Part shown: positions 17,063 through 25,317 of the stretch, piece after piece
Layout: the number at the start of each line of letters is the position of its first letter
How positions within the stretch are numbered: the stretch's first letter is position 1
NCBI RefSeq assembly: GCF_024722015.1
Contig: NZ_JANQBD010000007.1
Span: 62,001-126,000 of the forward strand
Origin: Paenibacillus radicis (ex Xue et al. 2023)
GTDB lineage: Bacteria > Bacillota > Bacilli > Paenibacillales > NBRC-103111
Direction: 5' to 3'
Length of the DNA: 64,000 nucleotides
Notes under the pieces: model-generated
What the model saw: only the letters and a program-made list of their open reading frames with translations
Databases searched by the model: none
What the model was told of the DNA's origin: nothing
Translations under genes and position numbers: made by a program

Positions 17063-17791
17063 TTAAAATATTAATTCTTTTTCACGATGCGTCAAACGTC
17101 TTCCTGCAATATCTACTACCAATCGTCCACCGGACAATCCCCATATCCTTGAACCGAATTTTTCGGCCAGTTCAATTTGATGAAGGCTGCAAAAGATGAT
17201 AACCTTGTCCTTCTCACAAATAGACTTCAAATCCTCCAGGACGCGCATTGCCGCTTCAGGATCAAGACCCGATACCGGCTCATCGGCAAAAATAACTTTA
17301 GCCCCTCGAATTAACGCTTTCGCAACGGCCACACGTTGTTTCTCTCCGCCACTCAGCTTCTCAATAGGCTCGTGAGCTTTCTCCAGCAGGCCCACCTTGT
17401 CCAAATAATCCATAGCCGTCATATGATCGTCACTCGAAGTAGTACCTGTCAGAATACGCCACCATGCTTTATGGAAGAACAATCCGCTCAACACATTTTT
17501 CAATGCAGATTTTCGCGGGTTCAAATTCGGCTTCTCCTCAAGAAATGCCCAGTCCTTACGATATTTGAACTGCTCAAGGCCGCCAACTCCTGATATATCC
17601 TTACCATCGTATATGTACTGGCCTTCATCCCATTTATCCTTCAAAGACAGACAACGAAACAAAGTAGTTTTGCCGCTGCCACTTCCTCCTATCAAAGCGA
17701 TAAGCTCGCCTTCGTCCGCTTGAAAGCTTAGCCGGGATAAAATTTGATGATCCGGCGGAAATGATTTCGATAAATTACGTACAATAATCAT
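17063..17791 (-). CDS. orphan ABC transporter ATP-binding protein (PhnC-like)
   Basis: ABC ATPase with Walker A GGSGSGKTT (residues about 35-43), Q-loop region, signature LSGGEKQR, Walker B VIFADEP and switch His in CSLHQ. It most resembles the PhnC/methionine-type importer ATPases. The neighbours are not transporter genes: no permease or binding protein occurs within several kilobases. It may energise a transporter encoded elsewhere, or act on its own. It is convergent with ypdA. The ATG at 17791 lies about six bases after a GGAGAGGAAG stretch. Confidence 0.8.
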   Translation of the reverse strand: MIIVRNLSKSFPPDHQILSRLSFQADEGELIALIGGSGSGKTTLFRCLSLKDKWDEGQYIYDGKDISGVGGLEQFKYRKDWAFLEEKPNLNPRKSALKNVLSGLFFHKAWWRILTGTTSSDDHMTAMDYLDKVGLLEKAHEPIEKLSGGEKQRVAVAKALIRGAKVIFADEPVSGLDPEAAMRVLEDLKSICEKDKVIIFCSLHQIELAEKFGSRIWGLSGGRLVVDIAGRRLTHREKELIF

Positions 17792-17983
17792 TCGGTCGCT
17801 TCTTCCTCTCCAGCCTTAATCGGTCACTATCTTGTATTATATAACATCTTGGCTCCACAAAAAACCAAAATAAGCAAATGAAGCAAAAATCGATACATAC
17901 AAACCATCTAACAACACAAAGTAAATCTATAAAGGATCCAGAAAGGATGAGTCAGCATCACGCACCGACCAGGTCTTAAGGCT

Positions 17984-18223
17984 TTGCTCTCCTTGTCCGC
18001 AACCGTTTTATTGTTAACAACAACTGCAGGTGCCGCCCATATTCAGCAGCAGTATCAGTATCATCAGCAATCTAAAATCGGCAGCTCCTATACAAAGGAA
18101 ATAGATGGAAATCCTCACGTTAATCCAGCCTGGATTTCGCTTGAAATCAATTTAACTGGAAAAACTAACTCTAATATAGGTGATATGGACGGTATTAGCC
18201 AAAATACGCACAAATTAGCATGA
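17984..18223 (+). CDS. doubtful small exported peptide
   Basis: A 79-residue frame with a signal-peptide-like start (LSLSATVLLLTTTAGAAH) and then a Gln/Tyr/Ser-rich polar tail. No family is recognised. The start is uncertain: the frame opens at TTG without a good ribosome-binding site. The nearest ATG with AAAGGA (17947) is in another frame and stops after ten codons. This could be a frameshifted or decayed gene or chance coding. Confidence 0.25.
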   Translation: MLSLSATVLLLTTTAGAAHIQQQYQYHQQSKIGSSYTKEIDGNPHVNPAWISLEINLTGKTNSNIGDMDGISQNTHKLA

Positions 18224-18265
18224 GAAATTCCATCTATAGGGCTAGGAATGCTATTTTCCTGATCA

Positions 18266-18292
18266 ATTAACAGGACGTTTTCCTGTTATTTG
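18266..18292 (+). terminator. small hairpin before the minisatellite
   Basis: AACAGGA / TTCCTGTT with a four-base loop is followed by ATTTGTG. It is a possible weak terminator for the small plus-strand frame. Confidence 0.3.
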
Positions 18293-18329
18293 TGTGGGGT
18301 GGGGCTCGTAAGGTCACCTTCCATTCCCG

Positions 18330-18512
18330 TAACCGATTTCCGAACCCAGATTACCGACTTCCGACTTCCGATTACCGATCCTCGATTCCCGTTCCCGATT
18401 CCCGATTACCGTTCCCGATTCCCGATTACCGTTCCCGATTACCGTTCCCGATTTCCGATTTTCGATTTCCGATTTTCGATTACCAATTCCCGATTTACGA
18501 TCCCCGAACCCG
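18330..18512. repeat. degenerate 6-7 bp minisatellite
   Basis: About 180 bp is built from variants of a seven-base unit (CCGATTA, CCGATTC, CCGTTCC, CGATTTC and similar). It is open in several frames on both strands, giving repetitive shadow products rich in Arg, Asn, Ser, Asp and Pro. I regard it as a non-coding simple repeat, not a gene. Confidence 0.85.
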
Positions 18513-18577
18513 AGAGAGGGCTTAGCACGCGTTGAAAAGTGACCACATCTCCACATTTCGCTGGGAATAGCCAAGAA

Positions 18578-18615
18578 GAGGCTGTCTCAAAAAAATGACT
18601 TTTGAGACAGCCCCT
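18578..18615 (-). terminator. hairpin downstream of the 590-aa secreted protein gene
   Basis: GAGGCTGTCTCAAAA / TTTTGAGACAGCCCC forms a 14-15 bp stem with a short loop. It lies just after the stop codon at 18635 and could terminate that transcript. Its sequence matches the ends of the 16896-17056 element. Confidence 0.55.
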
Positions 18616-18634
18616 TCCCACCAACTCTTGATGT

Positions 18635-20407
18635 TTACTTGTCTTCCAGCGGGTAGAAAATCACATCCACCGGGAATGCCGATCCAGCGGCAGGGGTAAA
18701 TTCAATGTCCAAGGATGGCTCCGTGCCGTCCGTCCGGGCCAATATGGTATAGCCTTCATAGTCCATCATGACGCCAGAAGGAGGCGTTTGAACAATTTGG
18801 CCATTCACCTCTACCGGTCCTCTGAATACACCGCCGCGCGGCAGCAGCAGCACTGACATTTTACGAGGGCGATCCACATGGATTTTATATACCACACCAT
18901 AATTACCTAAGTTTAAGGAGTCCTGTTTGGTAAAGAAGTCTTTCCCTGTTACAAACATATCACTTGTACCATCTCCAATAGCTAAACTGGAAGGCTTCGT
19001 AAACGACTTGGCATCAACGTTCCAGCTAACATCTGAACCAGAGAACGTCCCTCTTACATTTCCTGTATACTCCAATTGTTTATACGTTCCGATTGTATCC
19101 AGTCCAGCCCCTGCGTCCATCGCAACAAAGGAGAAATAAACCTCACCGTCCGTTTCCACATCATAGATGACATTCATCCCCTGGTCCGGGAAAAATTCAG
19201 GCATCTTTTTATAATAAACAGTTTGTGCAGGCTCTACTACCATCGTTTCGGGAGCCATCTCGCTTTGCAGAAATTCAATCGAGGCTTCATTTCCGATCAG
19301 ATTTGCATAAATCGATGGATAGACCTCTCCTTGTCGTGTCGTTGTAATTCGTACAGGCGCATTCGGATTGGCGTTGCGAGCGACAATGGCGAACTGTACC
19401 TTTTCCTTCATACCGTTTACATGATCCGCGTACAATCTTGCTTTTCCGTTTACTTTTTCCTGATACAAAAAGCCCTTCTTTTCAAACGTTTCCGGGCTAT
19501 CGCTTACAATCAAAGGCCGCTCTACCGACAGACTTGTAACATTCGGCAGCTGTGGAATACCGCGTAAATATTTACGCAGAGTCGCCTCCTCATCCTTGAC
19601 GAACGTCCCTACCGGCTCATAGTACACTTTATGTTCAAATGGATCGAGGAACGGTTCATTAATAATCTCAACATTATGTGAAAAAACGTTGCTTTCCGTT
19701 CCCCTGCTATCAGTAACCTTCAAGGATACCTTAAATAAACCCGGCTCAAATATGGTATCGGCCTTACCCGTCCAGTCAACCTTCGTTATCGCATCACCAT
19801 CGGGATCGTAGCTAAGATCTGAGTAATAGATCGGCTCCCCTAACCGGTACCGCTCTTTGTTTACTGAAAATTTGGCTATTGGCTTGGCGTTAGGCATCGT
19901 GTCGTTATAAAAACCTGTATAACCAGGCAAAGTGACATATACAAGTTCTGCTCGCTGAAGCTCTTTATTAACGGTTAATTTATAACCGACATACTGTTTC
20001 AACCAATCCAATCCGATGTACAGACGATCATTTTGGATAAAGGCAGCTTTACTATAATCCTCTTCAGCACCGTTAATAAATAGCTTTTTCCCTGATAACT
20101 GAAAGGAAAGAAAAGCAGACGGAGTTGTAACCTGAACGCTTCCACTTGGAGAATCCCACTTGACAGAAATCCCTAATGTTTCTTGCAGTATGGCGGCAGG
20201 AATATAAGCTTTGTCCTTTAACTCAATTGCTGGAGCCTCTAAAATCACCCTAGATCCGTTAATGTAGGCCTCGTTCTTCCCAAAATATAAAAGAAAGGAT
20301 TTACTTTGCGGTACCGGTGTTGACGCTGATGCAGCTGCAGTAGATAGGGATAGCAAACAAACCAGAAGAGCTGTTAAACCTATAGTCAGTTTTTTGCACA
20401 AAAACAT
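18635..20407 (-). CDS. secreted protein, copper-amine-oxidase N-domain plus PKD domain
   Basis: Exported protein with a signal peptide (KKLTIGLTALLVCLLSLSTAAASA). Residues about 35-165 form a copper amine oxidase N-terminal-like repeat (NGSRVILEAPAIELKDKAYIPAAILQETLGI; NDRLYIGLDWLKQY), a domain common in surface proteins of this group. A PKD-type domain follows (YRLGEPIYYSDLSYDPDGDAI; GLFKVSLKVTDSRG). The C-terminal about 330 residues are beta-rich and unassigned. There is no catalytic oxidase domain. It lies 39 bases downstream of a close paralogue with the same layout, and both probably share a transcript. Confidence 0.8.
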   Translation of the reverse strand: MFLCKKLTIGLTALLVCLLSLSTAAASASTPVPQSKSFLLYFGKNEAYINGSRVILEAPAIELKDKAYIPAAILQETLGISVKWDSPSGSVQVTTPSAFLSFQLSGKKLFINGAEEDYSKAAFIQNDRLYIGLDWLKQYVGYKLTVNKELQRAELVYVTLPGYTGFYNDTMPNAKPIAKFSVNKERYRLGEPIYYSDLSYDPDGDAITKVDWTGKADTIFEPGLFKVSLKVTDSRGTESNVFSHNVEIINEPFLDPFEHKVYYEPVGTFVKDEEATLRKYLRGIPQLPNVTSLSVERPLIVSDSPETFEKKGFLYQEKVNGKARLYADHVNGMKEKVQFAIVARNANPNAPVRITTTRQGEVYPSIYANLIGNEASIEFLQSEMAPETMVVEPAQTVYYKKMPEFFPDQGMNVIYDVETDGEVYFSFVAMDAGAGLDTIGTYKQLEYTGNVRGTFSGSDVSWNVDAKSFTKPSSLAIGDGTSDMFVTGKDFFTKQDSLNLGNYGVVYKIHVDRPRKMSVLLLPRGGVFRGPVEVNGQIVQTPPSGVMMDYEGYTILARTDGTEPSLDIEFTPAAGSAFPVDVIFYPLEDK

Positions 20408-20446
20408 ATTCGCTCAAATACTCCTTTTTGTTGGAATAAAATCAAA

Positions 20447-22237
20447 TCACTTGGTTTTATTAAGCGGAATCATTACCAGATCAAGTGGAGCACTGCTGCC
20501 CTCTGAGGCCATAAGCTCGATATCGACCTTTTTCTCTGTTCCCTGCGTTCTATGCAAGAGTAAAATGTCATTTGATGTTAAACCACCGGCTGGAACAGGA
20601 ATGGTGTTGCCATTGACACGTATAGCTCCCTGAAAAAATCCCGATCGCGGGTGAAGGGCTACCGTCGTTTTATCACCAACATTCAGTTGGATACGATAGC
20701 GAATGCTCCCGAGTCCCTGGACTGTGAGCTCCTTCCTGGTCCTTGCGTCAATGCCCTTGATAATGGGCTCAATTGCCGAGTCTCCAATCCCTATTGCAGT
20801 AGGAGATTTCATATCTTTGGCTTCAACCTGCCAAGAAACCTCTGCTACAGGATAAGATCCGCTGCCAGCAGTTGTTTGTCCACTGTTCGTGTAAGCTCCA
20901 AGATTATACAAGGTCTCACCTGGCTCCATCATCACGTAGGACACTGTCACCTCGCCGTCGGTTTCCAAATCATAAATCCCGTTGTAGCCTTGTCCTGGCG
21001 CTATTTCCGAGCTGATAGTATAAAACACTGCCCTTCCAGGCTCAATTGACAGTTCATCATTTAAAGCACCACTGATAAGAAATTGTTCTGTCGTCTTATG
21101 CGCAAGAATAGGAGTGTAGATGGAAGCTTGCGTTTCCGCTTTTCGGGTTGTCGTGATATGTACAGACTTTTCAATGCTGTCATTTCTCAGAACAATCGCA
21201 AACTGAGCTGGCTTCTCCCGCCCATTGGTATATTGCAATGATAATCGCGCGCGCTGCTTAAAGGAATCCTGGTATAGAAATCCCTTCTGTACTATAGGAT
21301 TGACACTGCTGCCAACTATGAGCTTCTTGTCCTCTGGCTGACGAACTACTACAGGAATCTTCGAATCCGCAGCTGTTTGTAGTCCCTTCAACCAATCTTT
21401 CTTCAGTTCTACCAATGTACCGGCCGGTTTGAAATAAAATGGATAATCATTCTTGCTGACAAATGGCTCATTCAGCACCGTAACTGATTTGGAGAACGGT
21501 TCGCTGCGGTTCCCATGTCGATCACTGACCTGCAAGGTTACGGTATACACACCGGGTTGGAAAAAAGCTTCCTGTTTGCCTTTCCAGTCATATTCGGGCA
21601 ATCCCTCAGCATCCGGGTCATAGCTCAAATCGATATATTCTATGGGCTCTCCAAGACGGTATGTTGGTTTGCCGAAGGCAAATACTGCCGCTGGCTTCGA
21701 ATTAGGCTGAGAATCATCCTTATGAAGTATAGATTCCGGATAGGGAGCATAGGGCTTTCCTATATAGTTCATAACCACACTTTTGGACTCTTCCTTATAT
21801 TGAAAAGGTATATCCGCATATTGGGCAAGCCAGGATAAATGTATCATTAGCCTGTCATTTCGTATTACTGCCACCGTATCAAAAGGAATGGAGATCCCAT
21901 TTACTTTGATTGTATTATGCGGTGCATCGAATTCTATAAAAGCTCGGGGAGTCAGCAGCTTGATCTTTTCCTCTTGGCTGTCCCACTCCAACGAAAAGTT
22001 CAATGTATCCGCAAGCCACTTCGCCGGCACATAAAAGCGGTCATTGATGATTGAAGCAGGCTCATCCAAATTAATTTGTACCCCATTTAAGGATGCTTGA
22101 GCTTTTTCAGCGTACAATTTGAGCTGGTTGGTAGTAACGGATACCGCCTCCGACGACATAGGCATAATTAAACAGGCTGTCAGCGCTGTGCTCAACAGAA
22201 TAGCAGGCTTCACAGAAGCGCTAAGGAATCGATACAT
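20447..22237 (-). CDS. secreted protein, copper-amine-oxidase N-domain plus PKD domain (paralogue)
   Basis: A 596-residue paralogue of the next gene, with signal peptide (PAILLSTALTACLIMPMSSEA) and N-domain repeats (INLDEPASIINDRFYVPAKWLADTLNFSLEWDS; NDRLMIHLSWLAQYADI). The PKD domain is YRLGEPIEYIDLSYDPDAEGL, and the unassigned C-terminal region is of the same type (GFLYQDSFKQRARLSL aligning with GFLYQEKVNGKARLYA). The conserved order with clear divergence indicates an old tandem duplication. The role is probably structural or in the cell envelope; no enzyme motif was found. Confidence 0.8.
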   Translation of the reverse strand: MYRFLSASVKPAILLSTALTACLIMPMSSEAVSVTTNQLKLYAEKAQASLNGVQINLDEPASIINDRFYVPAKWLADTLNFSLEWDSQEEKIKLLTPRAFIEFDAPHNTIKVNGISIPFDTVAVIRNDRLMIHLSWLAQYADIPFQYKEESKSVVMNYIGKPYAPYPESILHKDDSQPNSKPAAVFAFGKPTYRLGEPIEYIDLSYDPDAEGLPEYDWKGKQEAFFQPGVYTVTLQVSDRHGNRSEPFSKSVTVLNEPFVSKNDYPFYFKPAGTLVELKKDWLKGLQTAADSKIPVVVRQPEDKKLIVGSSVNPIVQKGFLYQDSFKQRARLSLQYTNGREKPAQFAIVLRNDSIEKSVHITTTRKAETQASIYTPILAHKTTEQFLISGALNDELSIEPGRAVFYTISSEIAPGQGYNGIYDLETDGEVTVSYVMMEPGETLYNLGAYTNSGQTTAGSGSYPVAEVSWQVEAKDMKSPTAIGIGDSAIEPIIKGIDARTRKELTVQGLGSIRYRIQLNVGDKTTVALHPRSGFFQGAIRVNGNTIPVPAGGLTSNDILLLHRTQGTEKKVDIELMASEGSSAPLDLVMIPLNKTK

Positions 22238-22352
22238 TTTGAGTCTCCTTTATGTACATAATTAATGGAATAAATAATTAATATGATGAAAACAATCGGC
22301 ATACCTCTATGAAATAGTACCATGCAATAAATCGACAAGTCTATATAAAGAC

Positions 22353-22381
22353 GACAAAAACCGCCACACAAGTGGCGGTAG
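22353..22381 (-). terminator. terminator after the 48-aa gene
   Basis: ACCGCCAC / GTGGCGGT with a four-base loop is followed by TTTTTG on the minus strand. Confidence 0.85.
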
Positions 22382-22406
22382 TATGGCAATTTGGTTAGGA
22401 TTTACT

Positions 22407-22553
22407 CTACTGCCGATTCGACTGCTTCGGAATTTGATTCAAGCTGGCTGATCGCTCTGCGGCTTTGTCTGCATGCATAACGGCTTCTTCTTCTATAAAT
22501 TTATTTTCTTTATAATTAGGATTCTTTTTGGAATTTGCTTTTGTTACATCCAT
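22407..22553 (-). CDS. small acidic/basic protein, 48 aa
   Basis: A short gene with a strong ribosome-binding site (GGGGAGGTGATC) 11 bases before an ATG and its own terminator 26 bases after the stop. The product (MDVTKANSKKNPNYKENKF ... KQSNRQ) is highly charged, has no hydrophobic core and is rich in Lys, Glu, Asn and Ala. That is the composition of small acid-soluble or spore-associated proteins, but I recognise no specific family. A good ribosome-binding site with a dedicated terminator makes chance unlikely. Confidence 0.65.
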   Translation of the reverse strand: MDVTKANSKKNPNYKENKFIEEEAVMHADKAAERSASLNQIPKQSNRQ

Positions 22554-22706
22554 CGATTGGATCACCTCCCCTTAACTTAGTATTTCAGGTAAAAATTCTA
22601 TTATTCGGCATTTGTCACATAAAATTTACATTTGATTCGACAAAAAGCTACATTTTTCATGATTGATTCGTATTATAATTGCTTGATACCGTTGAATATG
22701 TACTGA

Positions 22707-22907
22707 ATGGAGTTGTATAAATTGGGTAACTACATAAAAGAAAATATAGAACTTCGATTAGACATGGAACGGATGCAAAATCAGTTATATAAATTAGTCG
22801 AGCAGAAGGGAAGCTTTCTGGCACCAGAAGTCATCGAATTAAGTCAAGAAATTGATAACTTAGTCATTGCCATGCAGCGCATGCTGAACAAGTACCCGGA
22901 TATGTAG
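22707..22907 (+). CDS. Spo0E-like sporulation regulatory phosphatase
   Basis: Small helical protein of the Spo0E family, whose members dephosphorylate Spo0A~P and delay sporulation. The core helix pair is visible (ELRLDMERMQNQLYKLVEQKG, then EVIELSQEIDNLVIAMQRM). SQEID occupies the place of the family motif SQELD. At 66 residues it is the usual length. The ATG at 22707 has no clear ribosome-binding site. A TTG at codon 6 (22722) lies nine bases after TGGAG and is an alternative start. Confidence 0.85.
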   Translation: MELYKLGNYIKENIELRLDMERMQNQLYKLVEQKGSFLAPEVIELSQEIDNLVIAMQRMLNKYPDM

Positions 22908-23345
22908 CTCCCACATTAATCAAAGCTTCACTTGCCCATATCAGTAAATGGTTAACTTTTAAGAAAAGCTTTTATTCGAAGTTTTCAATGCAGATGCATT
23001 TATGTCTTGGCAATATCCTTTTTGGGACAAGATCAGAAACCCGCTCCCCCTTAACCTTCTTGTACTCTCCTTTCATCCTCCCCCCGTTACTCCACCACCC
23101 AGTCTCCACCCATGAACGATATGGCTTTTTTTGTTTCGTCCTCTCGAACTCATGAGGTTTTGGAAATACGATAACTATTAAAAAATAAACCATATAATTA
23201 CTGCTTTTGCCCTTGCAATACATTACATGGTATGTTATATTGAAATCAAGCAATATCAAGGTTTTTCACAACTTACGCCCTTCACTCGTAGCTCAAATCC
23301 CCTATCTTGGTGCAGCAGAATGATCATGTAAAGGAGCGATATAAT
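22908..23345. other. 438-bp gap with no supported gene
   Basis: A frame of 95 codons on the minus strand has no ribosome-binding site, and its composition is driven by a pyrimidine-rich stretch near 23045-23115. I see no terminator, repeat or RNA element here that I can support. Confidence 0.5.
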
Positions 23346-23534
23346 ATGACTCACGAGACTCAGAACCAACAGGGAAAAACGATTTCAGTCGAATTAACGA
23401 TAAATGAGGCGCTTGCTTTAACAGGTGTCCGTTTCCGTGAAAACCACCAGCTTGAAGTTGACGCCATGAGCAAAATAAAGCGTTCTCTAGAAGATCAAAT
23501 TATACATGAAGCTAACCGCAAAACGATTCAATAA
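23346..23534 (+). CDS. hypothetical protein, 62 aa
   Basis: Small soluble protein starting MTHETQNQQGKTISVELTINE at an ATG eight bases after AAAGGAGC; the longer frame upstream has no such signal. The middle (VELTINEALALTGVRFRENHQLEV) predicts a strand followed by a helix, and the C-terminus is charged. The family is not recognised. It is followed at once by a terminator, so it is a single-gene unit. Confidence 0.7.
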   Translation: MTHETQNQQGKTISVELTINEALALTGVRFRENHQLEVDAMSKIKRSLEDQIIHEANRKTIQ

Positions 23535-23551
23535 AATGCCACAACACAGCT

Positions 23552-23586
23552 GCTACCGCTCAAATTGAGCAGTAGCGGTTTTTTTG
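23552..23586 (+). terminator. terminator after the 62-aa gene
   Basis: GCTAC-GCTC / GAGC-GTAGC stem around AAATT is followed by GGTTTTTTTG. Confidence 0.85.
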
Positions 23587-23633
23587 TATATAATAAACAT
23601 ATTCCATGCTTACCCTTAGGAGGTCCATCGAAC

Positions 23634-24797
23634 ATGAAACAAAGAATTGCGACTACCATAGATGAGCATACAGAGGCACTAGTAGGACTATCCCGGTTTA
23701 TTGGAGAAAATCCGGAGCTTGGTCACGAAGAGTGGTTAGCGTCAGCCAGACTCAAAGAGGAGCTTACAAGCCATGGCTTTAGCATACAAAGCCCTGTTTT
23801 GGATTTGCCCACTGCCTTTATTGCAACCTATGAAAGTGCTAAACCCGGTCCTGTGGCGGCCTTTCTGTGTGAATATGACGCACTCCCTGAGCTAGGTCAC
23901 GCTTGTGGACATCATTTAATTTGTACAATGGGTCTAGCGGCTGCGATAGGTCTGAAATCAGTAATAGACGAGATTGGCGGTACTATCCGCGTTTATGGTA
24001 CCCCTGCTGAAGAAACCAAAGGCGCTAAAGTGCCTATGTCTGCGGCAGGCTTGTTCGATGATGTTGATTTTGCCCTTATGGCTCATCCATTCTATGCTTA
24101 TGAAAAATCCGGACAATCGCTAGCGATGGACGCCATACAATTTGAATTTTTTGGTAAAGCAGCCCATGCTGCAGCAAGCCCTTATGAAGGAGTGAACGCA
24201 TTAGATGCTGTTCTGCTTCTATTCCAATCGATTAATCATCTGCGGCAGCAGCTGCAAAGCCATGTACGTATTCACGGTATCATAACGGAAGGCGGTACTG
24301 CGGCTAACATTATACCTGACTATGCAGTCGCCCAATTTTATATTCGTTCGGCCAATCGGCCTTACACCGACGAAACTGTACAAAAGGTATTGCGCTGTGC
24401 CGAAGGAGCTGCGCTTCAAACCGGGTGCACAGTCAAAACATCCAATTACGAGTACTCTTACGACGAGCTTATAAGCAATGAGCATTTGTCTGATCAATTC
24501 ACTCGAAATCTTCTGGTTATGGGTGTAAAAGAAGATGAAATTCAAATCGGTAAGGATCACGGCTCGCTTGACCTTGGCAATGTCTCAAGAAGATGTCCGA
24601 CAATCCATCCTTATATCAAGGTTACAGATGAGAAGCATCTGCTTCACACCAAGGAATTTCGCGATTTCGCTATGACAGACCGTGCTTTCAAAGGTATGCT
24701 GCTCGGAGCCAAGGTGCTCGCCAACACAGCTTATGATGTCATAGTCAATCCAAATTTATTGAGCGCTATCAAAGATGAGTTCACTCAGTTAACCTAA
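23634..24797 (+). CDS. M20-family amidohydrolase (AbgB-like)
   Basis: Zinc-dependent M20 family amidohydrolase/peptidase, closest in pattern to p-aminobenzoyl-glutamate hydrolase-type and N-acyl amino acid amidohydrolases. Metal-site segments include CEYDALPELGHACGHH (about residues 80-95) and PAEETKGAK. The dimerisation domain carries FFGKAAHAAASPYEGVNALDAV. The start is the ATG at 23634 after TTAGGAGG; the upstream frame crosses the preceding terminator and is rejected. It gives 387 residues. The exact substrate is unknown. It is followed by the promoter of the trpS leader. Confidence 0.85.
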   Translation: MKQRIATTIDEHTEALVGLSRFIGENPELGHEEWLASARLKEELTSHGFSIQSPVLDLPTAFIATYESAKPGPVAAFLCEYDALPELGHACGHHLICTMGLAAAIGLKSVIDEIGGTIRVYGTPAEETKGAKVPMSAAGLFDDVDFALMAHPFYAYEKSGQSLAMDAIQFEFFGKAAHAAASPYEGVNALDAVLLLFQSINHLRQQLQSHVRIHGIITEGGTAANIIPDYAVAQFYIRSANRPYTDETVQKVLRCAEGAALQTGCTVKTSNYEYSYDELISNEHLSDQFTRNLLVMGVKEDEIQIGKDHGSLDLGNVSRRCPTIHPYIKVTDEKHLLHTKEFRDFAMTDRAFKGMLLGAKVLANTAYDVIVNPNLLSAIKDEFTQLT

Positions 24798-24819
24798 ATG
24801 ATACTCTACAGAGAATAGC

Positions 24820-24849
24820 TTGACGTTGTCCTGACCGATAACCTATAAT
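24820..24849 (+). promoter_or_regulatory. sigma-A-type promoter of the trpS T-box transcript
   Basis: TTGACG at 24820-24825 and TATAAT at 24844-24849 are separated by 18 bases. This would start the T-box leader near 24856. Confidence 0.75.
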
Positions 24850-24855
24850 ATTAAA

Positions 24856-25135
24856 ATATTGAATCGACGATGATGAAGGGTAAGTAGTCGTTGTTTCCGG
24901 AATTCAGAGAGACGGTGGTTGGTGTAAACCGTTTTCCGGCCGACGTATGAATGGACTTCGGAGTTGCTTTGCCGAAACGATAAGTAGGTGAAGCCGGGAT
25001 CTCTCGCCGTTAACAAAGAGAGCTGTATCGAAAGCATCAATCTGTCTTTCCGTACATATAAGTGCATCTCTCTTGGTAGAGATGAATTAAGGTGGTACCA
25101 CGATAACCTCGTCCTTTGCGGCGAGGTTTTTTTGC
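24856..25135 (+). promoter_or_regulatory. T-box leader (tryptophan) of trpS
   Basis: The conserved T-box sequence AAGGTGGTACCACG is at 25089-25102. It is followed by the intrinsic terminator CCTCG / CGAGG plus seven T (25106-25134). Upstream is a long stem I region with the GGTTGGTGTAAACC-type apical part near 24917-24931. A candidate specifier codon TGG lies at 24952-24954 in the sequence ATGAATGGACTTCGG. Uncharged tRNA-Trp would pair with the specifier and the T-box and prevent termination, raising synthetase levels. The downstream gene is trpS, which agrees with the specifier. Confidence 0.9.
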
Positions 25136-25158
25136 ATTTTTTTAAGGAGGTGATGTCC

Positions 25159-25317
25159 ATGGACGATGGCTGGTGGTGGAACTGTTATTACAAACGTTAT
25201 ATCAAATTTACATTTAACAGGAGGCAATCTCATGAAACCAAGACTTTTATCAGGAGACCGAATTACCGGCAAGCTGCACCTTGGACATTACGTCGGGAGT
25301 TTAAAAAAACGCGTTGA
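25159..25317 (+). CDS. Trp-codon leader ORF overlapping the trpS start
   Basis: A 52-codon frame begins at an ATG eight bases after a perfect AAGGAGGTGAT, directly behind the T-box terminator. Codons 5-7 are TGG-TGG-TGG (25171-25179; MDDGWWWNCYYKRY). It runs across the trpS ribosome-binding site and start (25232) in a different frame and stops 86 bases inside trpS. Known parallel: the Bacillus subtilis anti-TRAP operon has a T-box followed by a leader peptide with three consecutive Trp codons. Here the same design seems to control trpS. Stalling at Trp codons would keep ribosomes from running over the trpS start; this is an inference. An in-frame ATG at 25166 would instead give a 22-residue N-terminal extension of TrpS, but its spacing from the ribosome-binding site is poor. 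Confidence 0.65.
   Translation: MDDGWWWNCYYKRYIKFTFNRRQSHETKTFIRRPNYRQAAPWTLRREFKKTR

Noticed and set aside
18290..18574. Overlapping ORFs on both strands in the heptamer repeat region
   Set aside because: They arise because the 7-bp repeat lacks stop codons in several frames. There is no ribosome-binding site or non-repetitive sequence.
19076..19567. 163-codon ORF antisense to the secreted paralogue
   Set aside because: Lies entirely inside a well-supported gene, has no start signal and is of random composition.
22972..23259. 95-codon ORF on the minus strand
   Set aside because: No ribosome-binding site, a poor TTG start, and composition dictated by a pyrimidine-rich stretch.
24978..25158. 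A separate plus-strand gene covering the T-box
   Set aside because: The 109-codon frame there is open by chance in the T-box. Only its last 52 codons, after the strong ribosome-binding site, are considered a leader ORF.
25166..25231. N-terminally extended TrpS starting at the ATG at 25166
   Set aside because: The 22 extra residues are not part of normal TrpRS, the spacing from the ribosome-binding site is 15 bases, and the ATG at 25232 has its own AGGAGG. It remains a minor alternative.
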